From Ampullaceana balthica (Eukaryota > Mollusca > Gastropoda > Lymnaeidae): a stretch of 64,000 nt of DNA. Shown piece after piece: positions 38,779 through 51,700 of this stretch (position 1 is the stretch's first letter; each line of letters begins with the position of its first letter). The stretch is taken from NCBI GenBank assembly GCA_944989445.1, contig CALYLW010000571.1:1-64000 (forward strand). The letters are read 5' to 3'. The notes beneath the pieces were generated by a model. That model had not been told where the DNA came from. It did not search any database and saw only the letters and a list, made by a program, of their open reading frames with translations. The translations under genes were made by a program, and so were the position numbers.

Positions 38779-41700
38779 GGCTGCAGAAGTTAACGATTTA
38801 TTTATCGATTAATCATTAATAAATTTTAATGATTAAATTTTTTTTAACGATTAATCGATCCACCGTACGTCAAAAAGTAGAATATTTCAGCCAATAAATA
38901 TAAACTAATTTCCGGACGATTACACGAACATTTTGGGTTTAAACTATTGACTGAAGTGAATGTTCAAAATGTTGATAAAGGTTATTGTGTCCATTTATAG
39001 AAAGCGTTTGCCTAACATGCAATGTTCCCTCTATGTCTAAGCTTCGTTGGTCCGTGTGCAAAGTTAAAAAAAAGCTCGTGTGCAAAGTTGCACAACCTGC
39101 ATTTTTGTGCAATGTTTTACAAAATTTGCTGCGCGGTGATTCTAAACTCCTGCGTGGCGTCGGTCAAATATCTGCGCAGCCACGCTGCTTAAAGGGAACA
39201 TTGCTACCATGGTTCTAACACTTCGCTTACATATCACATTCAAACCAAACATCCACTACAGTATCAGAAACTTCAGCTGAGACAATCTAAAGCTATGTGA
39301 ACGATTGTTCAGCTCGGCTGGTTATATTGTCAATAAGACCCGCTCATCACTTGAACCATAATGTCAATACACTTGTCTGTTTGCGTTGTGGGTTAAAATA
39401 TATCTTTAAAGAAGAAATTCCAGTGTTATTTCGATTTTTTACAAGTACGTTTAATAAATGTTACTGATGACACCATAAATTTCAATTTTTGGCTTTAATC
39501 GAAATTAACTATTAATTCATCGTTAAATTTTCGAAAGTTAACGATTAAATTTAAAATTATCTTTATCAGCTCAAATATATATATATATATATATATACAG
39601 TGGCGTCACTAGGGGGATGCGGGGGGGGGCGGGCCGCCCCGGGTGATACCCATCAGTGGGTGACACCCAAACTGAACGATTTTATGTTTAAAAAAATTAA
39701 TAAAATAAAAATAAAAAATTAACAAAAGACAGTCTTTCCCCTATAAAGAAATAACGAAATACAATGAAATACGCTAATCGCTTAAACTTTTCAATAACAA
39801 TATATCAGTTAACGTGCAATAATAAAACAGTCACAACAAACTACAATGAAAGGAATTAGGTAAAAAAATAAAGAAACAGCCGAACCAGAGAGAGCTTTAT
39901 AAAGTTTTGAAATATGGGAGGCGGTGTCTTTTGTTTTAAATGATATAAGCCAACTAGGCTTAGACATACCGACACCCCATCTCACTAGTCCCTCAACCAC
40001 AGTTGGGAGTGGGGTGGACGAAGATTTCTCTAAAAACAAAATAATAATAAAAATCAAAATATGGGTTTCCTTTGTTGTTGTTTTTTTAGAGGAAAGTTAT
40101 GAATTAAATTAGTTAATAATTTTGTTTCATTTATACCAGTGGCGTCAATTGGGGGCGCTCCGGTAGACACCATCAGGAGGGTGTAACCAAAGTCTAGAAT
40201 TTTATTGTGTTCGATTTTATGTCAGAAAAAAAGAAGACACATTTTTTTCACCCTATAGAAAGAAATTAAGAAATACAATTAAATACGTTAAACGCGAAAA
40301 CGTTTATTTAAAAAATATCAGTTAACTTGCAATAATAAAACAGTACCAACACACAAAACAACATTAAAACAAATCAGTCGCAGCAGAGAGATCTTTAAAA
40401 AAGGCAGGACATGAAAAAGGCAGTGTCTTCTGTTTTAAAAGATATAAAGCCATTTTGTCTTTGACACACCGACAGAATGAAAGAATCCCACCTCATTTCT
40501 CCCTCCACCACAGTGGGGTGGGGGGGGGGAGAATACGATTTTTCTACAAAAAAAATGTCAAAAGATGGGTTTTCTATGTTGTCTTTTTTTTGAGGAAAAT
40601 TATGAATTCAGTGTCTTTGACTTAATATTTTGGTTTATCTATATTTATTAGAGGCGTGCAAGCATAGACATGCATGTTTATATACAGGAAGTCCTCCGGT
40701 TACGACGGTCCTATCCCGACTTACGCTGTTTCGTTGTTACGAACACGCCCCCATAAAGAATAATATTACGAATTATTCCGTATTTTTTAATTTTTTTTTA
40801 ATTTTTAACTTTTGTTTCTCATTGGGTAACGAATTGTTTTCTCTATTTGAAATAAAAAATTTATAAAAGTATTTACAATTATTATTTCAAACTACAAATT
40901 TCGTTTGCGAATTTTTCACATGGCGAAGTTAGCAATCAAGTCAGTAAAGCTAAGTAAGCCTACAAGTTCCTTTTCAATGCTCATTAGAGAGAGCATATTC
41001 AGTCTTTGTTGTTCCATGTACATTCTAACTCATTTTTTATTCTTTTCAACTTTGGAAAGGATCACTCTCTGCTGCAGTTTGGTATCATTACTGAAAGATA
41101 GATGCGAAATGCGATGTGTACATTTGTAAAGGACTGTGTGAAATTTAGCTCATTCACAAGCATCAAAATTGTTAGTTCTGTGAACGTGTTTTGAGTTTCG
41201 CATTGCGCTACTTCCTTTTCCTCACCCTGAGCTTTGGGCTTGACAATAAATTTTTTTAAAGTTCTGAAAATTGGACTAATTCTGAAGGTAAGCAGTCTTT
41301 AAAATCACTTGAATATTCTTCCATTAACTTGGATATTGCCCATCGAATGGCGTCATTGCTGAGCTCAGTTAGGTTTTTAAGAAAGCCAAATTTCCCATGG
41401 ATGTCTTTATATGGCGCCTAACCAATGTTGTAGGGCTTAAGGAAGTTTGTCAATAATTACCAGAAATACCTCAACCTTGAATTTTTGTCTCGGTGAGAAT
41501 ATTGTTTTGGTGATGTCCCTTTTTCGGGCTTACACTTTCACTTTTTTGATAGTATGGAAGATTGTTTATACTCTTTTTTCATGGACTTGTCCTTTCCTTT
41601 GTCTTCATATGAATCTAATTAAGAATGCTGTCTTTTAACAAACTCAATGAGAGACTTCAAATGCATGGCTGAATTCAAAGATATTCGTGGCTCTTGAAGG

Positions 41701-42732
41701 AAAACATTCGTTTTCTGAAATGTTTCTCAAATTTCAAGATAAATAGCGACTTCCAGTTGTTCAAGTTCCTTCCGAAATCCTTCTGTTTCAAGTCGACAGT
41801 CACGTGGCTGATTTTCGTTAGTTGCTAATTCTTCCAGTGCTGCAATATTCACATGTTATGATTTATTAATAGACCTTAATCATTTCGGGCTGACCATCTT
41901 ATGTCAGACAAGGCTTTGTTAACATGTATCGATTTCATGTGTTTTTGAAGTACCTGTCAACGATGAGTAGATGCAACAAGCCGGGTATAAAGATTTTGCA
42001 AAAGGAAAAAAATCTGACTGCAGCAGGACAACCAGCTGCACTTTTCCCAACCAAATTAATGGATGAGCTGTGCACGGCACATAATGAGCAACACTGCACT
42101 GCTCACGAATAATAGCCTGGACTCCGTTTTACTTCCTACCCATATTTGCAGCATTGCCGTATGACTGTCCAATGCATTTTCAGGGATTCATACAATCATT
42201 TGCTCATCTTTATTATACACTATTATAAGTTTGGTTGACTTTAAATCATTGGGGACCCCTCGCTTTAGCCCGTTCAGCACCCCCTCCCCTTTTAATCCGC
42301 CATAGGGGGACGGTGTCACGCATCTGTGACGATGTGTGATGAGGGGGAGGGTGTGTTTTAAAAAATGTGACGTCACATCATAAACGCGCAACTTTAAATA
42401 AAAGTTCCACTTAAATATTTGATTGTTTACCATCTATTTAATGACGCTTTCAATAGCTTCACGCGTGTTACGATATCAGAGAGCAAACTTACCCTAAATA
42501 CATGTACTAGAAAATAGTGCTTTGGGGGGGGGGTGTAAAAACTTTGTGACGTCATATCGGAAAAAAAGGGCGGAGGGGTTGATTCTGAGATTTTGTGACA
42601 AAGTATGACGCTGGGGGAGGACGGGGTAAAAATCGGCAACATCGCGTAACGTCATTTATGGACGACCATTTCGGTCGTGAAGGGGTGACACCACGAGCTA
42701 CCGCCCCGGGTGACACCAACCCTAGTGACGCC

Positions 42733-42770
<38 letters not shown>

Positions 42771-45700
42771 TGACGCAGAGTATTTAGGGAAGAGATTGCA
42801 GAATATTCAATTTACTCATCAGCCCGACCTTTCATTTAAACTGGATAGCGATCGGAAAAGTGAGAAAAGGAGAACAAAAAAAAACAACTTCAAAAGGCAT
42901 TCCAAATGATCTGCGTGACAACGTAACATATTTAACCTAACTGACCAGTCATTGCTTGATGATACAGATTTTGAAATTGACAGGCTGGCTTTCAGCTAAA
43001 AATAAAGTTAACTTCGGGATGTTAACCGTGACTTGTAATGGTAAGATGGCTCGTTGACTTGCGCGTGTAAGATTCCTCTCGCTCGAGACGGTTTAAATAA
43101 CTGACTTTTAATGCGAAGACAATTCGGATCGGTAATGGAAAGATAACGCTGACTTGCAACGCAGAGATAATTCCGGGTTGCAATGGGAAGATGACTCCGG
43201 CTTGTTTTGGGAGACTGGTTCTCACTCGCAACGTGTAGATAAGTCGGTCTTGTAATGGGGAGATTATACCGAACGGTCATGTGGAGATCGTTCCGTCGAG
43301 CGATGGGAAGCCCGCCGAGCTCCTAACGTATACCTGACCTTATCACAACAAGCTCGGTACATCAGTCAACGCGAGACGCACAGCGGCAACCAACTTCTGT
43401 TTTTATCTAGGTTCCTCATTATGATTTACATTTCAAATGACATTTAGAGGATTCCTAGCCCGAAAAGAAACTCGTATACTTATAAAACTGTTACAAAACA
43501 TATATTTAAATATATAATGTGCTTTGAAAATAGTTTATTTATTGTTTTACTTATAGTGTAGCTATTATCGGTTTAAAACGGAATTAACAAACCTCATTTG
43601 TTACGTAAATTATAATTTGCGTTATTCTGCTTGCTAATTTGAAAATTTTAATTGGGGGTTAAAACAAATGTCCAAAAAAGTACAGTAAATATCGGGTGGG
43701 TGTCCATAATGGTGCATTTAATCTATAGCAGTTGGAATTCTTCATTTAAAAAAAAAGATTTAGTTTTCAGGGAATTAAATCGGTTTCTTGTAATATGAAG
43801 CTCTACGCTCTTGACTGCAAATTCAATAATTGATAAAAAAAAATAATAAATATTATCAGATTGAATGACAACCAACACATGGAATCTGCTAATTATGATA
43901 CCATAGGATTTAACATTTTCCCCAACTTTTGTATTATCCGCTTGGACAACTACTTCTCTTACGACTTCAATTTTAATGAAGAAAAACTTACTTTTTATGC
44001 ATTGCGAATCGTACTTAACAATATCCCCAATTTTCCGTAATTACAGCTTGAGTACTTAAACGTCTCCGTGATCCGCAGTTGGAACGCGGTGAGCAGGTTC
44101 TCTCCCGTGTTGTCAAATAACGAATTTTCAAACCTCTGATAGCAATGTATCCTTTAAAATAAATAATAATCATGAAATTCATTCCTCGTCATGTCATCGG
44201 TATCTGATGTTCATCTTACCACTGTCAAAATATTTTTGCAGACTAAGAAGCTTGCTGTCTACTTTCCAGACCAGGTTACGAAAAAAAATTTTTAATGAGT
44301 TTTTCAAACTTAGGTAAAAACAGGGGCAGTTTACGGTGACCCTGACAATAGAAATTTATTGGCATAACGATATCTTTCCTAACTCCTTTTTTCCCCCGCT
44401 TAGCAATTCCACTACATCCCCATCTTTCAAGCCTTGTAGACAGTTTATATCGAATCTAGAGAAGACGAAACAAAGGGCTGTCCATCTGGGAGAGTTACAA
44501 AAAAAGTTGTCTATTCAATTTATCCCGAATGCTAATTTAATTGCTGTTGCGTTTGAGCATGTGCTTGTGTGTTTGTCTTGATTGTGTTGTCAGTGCCCAT
44601 CTCTTAAGTTGCATGACGGATATACGCCCATGTAGGGACATATGTGTATAATTTTGTGTATGTATCGATGTTTAGGAAGATTGAGAGAGTAATATATTTT
44701 CTCAAGTTGTTGAAAATGTTTGCAAAGCGCGGTGAGCTTTAAATGTACAAAATAAATAAATAAATAAATTGTTATTTTTCGATAACTGTTTTTTATTACT
44801 ATTTTTAATATGTATTACTATTTTTGCTATAATTTTTTTTATTATACTAATTATATACTATTATTAGTTATTATATGTATAATAGAAAAAATAATAATTA
44901 TTATTTGTTTTTGTTTTGATTTTAGAACGATGGCCCTTCTTTCATTTCGTTAACTGCTAATGGCCATGAGCACACTAATCAAATAATTAGCGGTTATAAA
45001 AGTGTTTAATTTTATTTGCTCCAAATATTTTTTAACAGGTACGCGCAGTAATCTGCGTTTTGTTTTACCAATACTTTCCCTGCAATAATCCCAGGTGTTA
45101 TGGAAAGAAAATAGAGGTGTTACCTTTTTTTATAAACGCATAATAGAAGTAAGATCATATCGAGAAGTACAAGATTATGATGTACATTGAAAATACTACT
45201 AGCAATACTACTAGCAATACTACTAGCAATACTACTAGCAATACTACTAGCAATACTACTAGCAATACTACTAGCAATACTACTAGCAATACTACTAGCA
45301 ATACTACTAGCAATACTACTAGCAATACTACTAGCAATACTACTAGCAATACTACTAGCAATACTACTAGCAATACTACTAGCAATACTACTAGCAATAC
45401 TACTAGCAATACTACTAGCAATACTACTAGCAATACTACTAGCAATACTACTAGCAATACTACTAGCAATACTACTAGCAATACTACTAGCAATACTACT
45501 AGCAATACTACTAGCAATACTACTAGCAATACTACTAGCAATACTACTAGCAATGTATGGCATCTGTCCGTCTACGAAAGACGATAGATTTATCTTTATT
45601 ATCTGCAGCTCTTGGTGTGGCTGATGAGACCAATCCTTGAGTGGCAGTCTCTTCTGCATGACACACACACGAAAGCAGTGGGGCAGTGTTTCCTGGCCTT

Positions 45701-48700
45701 TCTCCTCGCTCTTTTCCCGACTGCTTCTGCCCTAGTTTGCTCCTCTGCTCTTAGTGATCCTTCTTTCACTATAGCCCGCCACATGGACCTATCCTCTGCC
45801 AGGTTTTCCCAGTTTTGTATATCAATGTTGGCTACTTTCATGTCTCTCTTGCATATGTCCACGTATCTGAGACATGGCCGACCAACCGACCTTTTCCCTG
45901 TCGCCAGCTCGCTGTAGAGCACATCCTTGGGTATGCGACCACTTTGCATCCTCTTGACGTGTCCAAGCCAACGGAGGCGTCTTTGGCTTAGTATTGCTGC
46001 AATACTACTCATGCTTGCTTGAGCCAGGACCTCTGTGTTGGGGACTTTCTCTTGCCATTTGATGTCTAGGATGCGGCGCAGGCATCTGAGGTGGAAGCTA
46101 TTGAGCCTTCTTTCATGCCTGGTATAGGTGGTCCAAGACTCGCATCCATAGAGGAGTGTGCTCAGTACGCAGGCCTGGTATACCTGCAGCTTAGTCCTTG
46201 CTGTGAGTTTGGCATTGGACCAGACTCTTTTGTACAGTCTAGCCATAACAGTTGCTGCCTTCCCTATCCTACTACTTATCTCATCTTCCAGTGAGAGGGT
46301 GCTCGAGATGTTTGATCCCAGATAAGTAAAACTGTCAACAGCATCCAAGTTGCAGTCGTCAATGGTGATAGTCGGGAGAGAGGCAGCATCCTGTGCCATA
46401 ATGTTGGTTTTCTTTATACTTATGGTCAGGCCAAACTCTTTGCAGGCAGCGGAGAAGCTGGATACAAGGTTCTGCAGGCCGTCTGCTGTGTGGGATATTA
46501 AGGCGGCATCGTCTGCAAATAAGAGCTCACGCAGCAAAATCTTCCTTATTTTGGTCTTGGCTTTAAGTCGGGCAATATTGAATAATCTCCCGTCAGCTCT
46601 GGTGTGTATGTATATCCCCTCGCTGTTGTTCTTGAAGGCATACTGGAGTAAGATGGAAAAGAATATTGCGAATAGAGTAGGTGCCAACACGCAGCCTTGC
46701 TTTACTCCACTACTTACTGGGAAAGCCTCGGAGGTGGCACCGTTATAGCACACTGTGCCCTGCATGTTTTCGTGGAATTGCTTGATGATGTTAAGCAGAT
46801 GTGTAGGGCAGCCTATTTTTACTAAGATCTGGAAAAGGCCGCTTCTGCTGACAAGATCAAAAGCTTTAGTTAGGTCGACGAACGCGATGTATAGAGGCAT
46901 ATGTTGCTCCCTGCATTTCTCCTGCAGCTGGCGCAGAGAGAAGATCATGTCTATGGTTGATCTTCCGGCTCGAAAGCCGCACTGCGATTCTGGGAGTACA
47001 CGCGATGCTAGGGTCTGCAGGCGTGTCAATGCAACTCGGGCGAAGGCCTTTCCAACTATACTGAGGAGAGAGATTCCACGATAGTTGTTGCAGTCACTCT
47101 TGTCTCCTTTATTTTTATACAGTGTAACGATGTTGGCATCTTTTAACTCCTGTGGTATCTGCCCCTGTTCCCAGCACAGAGTGAGGAGGTCATGCAAAGG
47201 TTGTAAAAGTATTTCTTTTCCACATTTGAGAACTTCTGGTGGAATTCCATCATTACCAGGGGCTTTCCCGCAGGCTAGGCAATCTATGGCTCTACTTAGC
47301 TCGACCATTGTGGGTAGGCTATCGAGCTCTTCCATGACCGGCAGGTCTGGGATATCGTCCAGGGCAGCAGTTGAGACATGGTTTATAGTTGCGTACAATT
47401 CCAGGTAGTGCTCGATCCACCGTTTGAGTTGCTTGTCCCGATCAGTGATAATTTCCCCTGCTTTTGACATTAAGGGTGCTGTCTTGGAGGTCAGAGGGCC
47501 TGTTGCTTGTTTTATATTCTCGTACATAGCCTTTGTATCGCCTCTATCAGCAGCTGACTGTATGCTGGAACTTAGATTGATCCAGTACGTGTTAGCGTAG
47601 TGGCGAACTGCCTGCTGGGCATTTTTCTTGGCGCTCTTAAGGGAATGTAGAGGGATTGCAATACTACTAGCAATACTACTAGCAATACTACTAGCAATAC
47701 TACTAGCAATACTACTAGCAATACTACTAGCAATACTACTAGCAATACTACTAGCAATACTACTAGCAATACTACTAGCAATACTACTAGCAATACTACT
47801 AGCAATACTACTAGCAATACTACTAGCAATACTACTAGCAATACTACTAGCAATACTACTAGCAATACTACTAGCAATACTACTAGCAATACTACTAGCA
47901 ATACTACTAGCAATACTACTAGCAATACTACTAGCAATACTACTAGCAATACTACTAGCAATACTACTAGCAATACTACTAGCAATACTACTAGCAATAC
48001 TACTAGCAATACTACTAGCAATACTACTAGCAATCTGAGAGTTCTGATTTGGAGCATATTTTAACAATTCGTATGTGTGCATCCATTATGTGTGACATAC
48101 GTGTTCATTGAATCGTTTCTTTCCTGCTATTTTTAATACTAGTTTGTGCTGCGGCGCCGTGGCGCCTGAGGCGCCCACTTTTTAGGGTGCCTACGGCGCC
48201 CACCTTTTTCAAAAACCGAACTGTCTTGTCCTTGTATGATAAATACGTAATATTAAATTTCCTTATATGTACACAAAGTATTTTATATTAAGGGTTGTAG
48301 GGTGCCTAAGGCGCCTACTTTTTTTGGGGTCAAAAGTTCAAGTAACTTATCCTTGTATGATAAATATGAAATATTCATATTTCGTACACAAAACATTTAT
48401 GTTAATTTTTTACAGTGCTAATCACAACACGATTTTTTAACTAATTTTAGAAAGCAGCGCACCAAATTACTGCACCAAAAAATAATTCTTTGAGTCAGTC
48501 AGCACTATTTACAACACAATGTTGACGTCAAAGGTTCGTGCGTTGTTTGGTTAATGTTAATCTGGAAACCAAAAATGATTATGATTTTTAAGTCCATATT
48601 TTCAATTTTAAAAAAGCAGAGTGATGTCCCTTAGCATTAGGCCACATTCATACATAATTGAGCGTAAATTTATATATATATGATAATTTAATTGTAACTT

Positions 48701-51700
48701 CATCAATGTGAGCATTTTTAAAAACCATTCTATGGTAAAGTTGGTCAACCACTTTGTTCATAATTCGTCCATTTTGTCAAGAATTAAGAGACGGTGTTCG
48801 GACTCAGGTGACGATGTTTTGCTGAGTTTTTTGAGCTACGCTGAAAACAGTACTTTTTTTTCTCAGCAGCCTGTTCATGTGTGCAGTACGTTAGTACCAA
48901 AGTTTTTTCTGTAATGTATACATTTGATACATTTGCCTGAATGATAGCTTATTTCACAAGTTTGTCTGTTGGTAGTTTATGTTGATCTGACAGCCTATGT
49001 TGGTCGAGCAGTCTAAGTTTGTCTGGCTGTCTATGTTTTTTTTATTTTGCAGTGTATGTTGTTCTGGCAGTCTATATGGGTCTGTCAGTCTATTTTAGTC
49101 TTGAAGTCAGCAACTCTTCACACTGCCTGGAGCTTAGCTTGTGGCTCGTTGCAGAAAAACTCAACCCTCCCTCGACTTCCTTCAGTTCGTCTGCGACATG
49201 TCAGACCCAGTTCTCTCCCCTGCCAGACTTTCTCCTCTGACTGGTCACGTGTGCCATTCATGTGTCAAGAGGTAGCATTGCTGTCTGACTAAATATGTCA
49301 ATTTGAAACGTTAAATTAAAAACATCAACAAAAAGATAAAGAAATTTATTTTCAAGAGCTTTGAGAAGCGAGAGTCAACATTGAACTAAAAACAAAAATA
49401 AAAATAAATCAATTAAAAATAAAGTCATCAAAGTCACGTATAGTAAAAATTTACACAGACAGACATCGTTTTTTTTTGGGGTAGCCTGGATTAAAGACAA
49501 TCATTTTGAATATGCCAATGAAATGTAACAGAAATAAATGCGTAAAAATCCTGTTTAAATTCTTAAAAATTATCTTAACTGTTTTAAATAATTTTGTTTA
49601 ATATTTACCCTACAAAAGTTTATAAGAATATTTTAAACATTTCGTTATCGACAAATTTTTGTGGGCAATCATGCATCAAACTTTATGTATAAATATAAAT
49701 AATTCATATATTTATATTTATATATACATATATATGGCTTTGTCTATTTTTCTTTGTTCCTTCTTTTATTTATTTCGCAAGTGTTCATGTACCCCATCCA
49801 ATGGCGATGAAACTCTACTGACCTGCACATGCACACTTAATGTAAATGATTTGGTTTTAATTTCAAACTGTACATCAAAATCGTCATGGGTCTATGGCCC
49901 AGAATGCCGACTTACTCTTTAATACACTAAAACAATATATAATTTCAAACATTAATTTCATAAATGTATGGATCTGAACCGATTTCATCAATCAAACAAG
50001 CATTCGATTAGTAATATTATACTGGTGAAGCTTATTTAAAACATAATATCCACTACTTCGTGCAAATGAGTGAAGGAGTTGGCCAGCACAAAACGAGAAC
50101 CACCGAAAGCTATTTGGTAAACACAAAGCATTAAAAATTTAGTTTCTAACATTGAACGGCCTCGCAACGTTTGTCTGGTATCGGTCGTTGTTTAAATGAA
50201 AAGAAATTAGATCACGAAATTGATAAATTAATTGTACAAAACTATTCCTTTAAATATTATGTAACATTGAATATAGTATATTATAATATATTATGGACCC
50301 TCACATTTGTATTGTTATACCTATATTTTTTATCTACTATGTGTCTTAAACTACAACAATGTATATGCTGGATCTTGTTATCAGCATCATTTCGTTTACT
50401 ACTACTACAATTATTGACCTAAAACTGAATCTTTATGTCGACACCAGCTATTAGTTGTATATTTCATTTCTTTGACTACTACATCTATTAAACTAAATAG
50501 CATTTAAGTTTTAACAACATAGGTTAGTAGAATATTTAATATCTTTGTCTACTACATCTATTTGTTTAAAAAACCTATCAGTTTTATAGTTCATCTCTTT
50601 GCCTACTACATGTACTTGTCTATATCATCTAGTAGTCGTATAGTGCATATCTGTGTCTGCTACATCTACTTGTCTCAGGGGCGTAGCAAGATCGGGGCAA
50701 GGGGGAGGGGAATGCCCCGGACGGCACTTTGTTAGGTGTGGCAAAATCTTGTTTGTTTATTAGCTTCTAAGAATGGATTTTTATAAAAATGAGAAATTTT
50801 TATCAAAATTAACTTAATGCCAAATACGAAGTTGATAAAATGAATAAAAATTCCCTAAAATATGTAAACGTTTCTACTGCCATAACTTCAAAATCCATAT
50901 TGGATATAAACTATCCTGATACTTATGATACTGAACTGAAAATACAAGAGGCTTAATTAGTATGAAAACGTGACTCTGATCTGCTGGTAACTTTATTGAC
51001 TCTTCCAATTTGACAGCCATTCCTGTTGTAGAAGCGAAAATTACTGTACCCTATCAATTTCTTAACAAGAGCCTAACGAATGCTCTGGTTGGCACTTTGC
51101 TGGGGGGCGGCATATTCCTTGTTGTTAAATATCTTCTATAAATACAAGAGTAAAATAAAGGTGAAAGAAAAGAAAATCCAAAGGGAAAAAAATGTAAAAG
51201 AAGAAAACAAAGAACTATATTAAAATATGTGAACGTTGCTAATTCAAAAACTTAAAACTGCACAATGAAACTTAAGTATTATGACAGTAATGCTACTGCA
51301 CTGCAAAAAAAATGGTGCTGAAGTAGCCTAAAAAATTGCCACTGATGTGCTGGTACTTGTAACTGATTCTGTTTGTCAGACACTTATCACGTCAAATTGC
51401 TGTATCCGTTAAATTCTATATACGACCAATGAAACTTCAACAAAAACAAATTGATATAAATAAATTGCCCGTACGTAAAAATTAAAATTGGCGATTAATT
51501 TAAGTTCAGCGAGATTGAGAGAGTGCCCAACATATTAATAAACTTATCAGAATATCAGAAATTAGACGTTGTAGAATTCTTCAAAGTTTCATTGAAAAAA
51601 AAATGGATCAACGTTAAATTACATTTCTGAAATGAATTTAAGTAAATTATCGTTTTAAAATAAAGTACTGGAAGGCACAACGCGTGTTAATACTTCTTCA

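Larger units (their letters stand above)
39598..42736 (-). mobile_element. hAT DNA transposon, inserted in (AT)n
   Basis: Ends CAGTGGCGTCACTAGGG and the reverse complement CAGAGGCGTCACTAGGG match at 16 of 17. Both sides are flanked by tatatata, consistent with an 8-bp duplication but uninformative inside a microsatellite. Contains a broken transposase on the minus strand (40916-42180). The low-coordinate end is present twice in tandem: a second terminal repeat, CAGTGGCGTCAATTGGGGG, starts at 40137, 539 bp from the first. Confidence 0.85.

Noticed and set aside
40905..42112. Plus-strand frames over the hAT element
   Set aside because: The recognisable transposase motifs are on the minus strand.
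45155..45668. Ser/Ala or Leu/Val repeat proteins on both strands
   Set aside because: Six-frame artefacts of the 12-bp array.
45612..47408. Plus-strand frames over the LINE
   Set aside because: Antisense shadows of the RT frame.
45599..48082. An 827-residue protein starting at 48080
   Set aside because: The first 140 residues are translated 12-bp microsatellite; only the part from 47656 is LINE protein.
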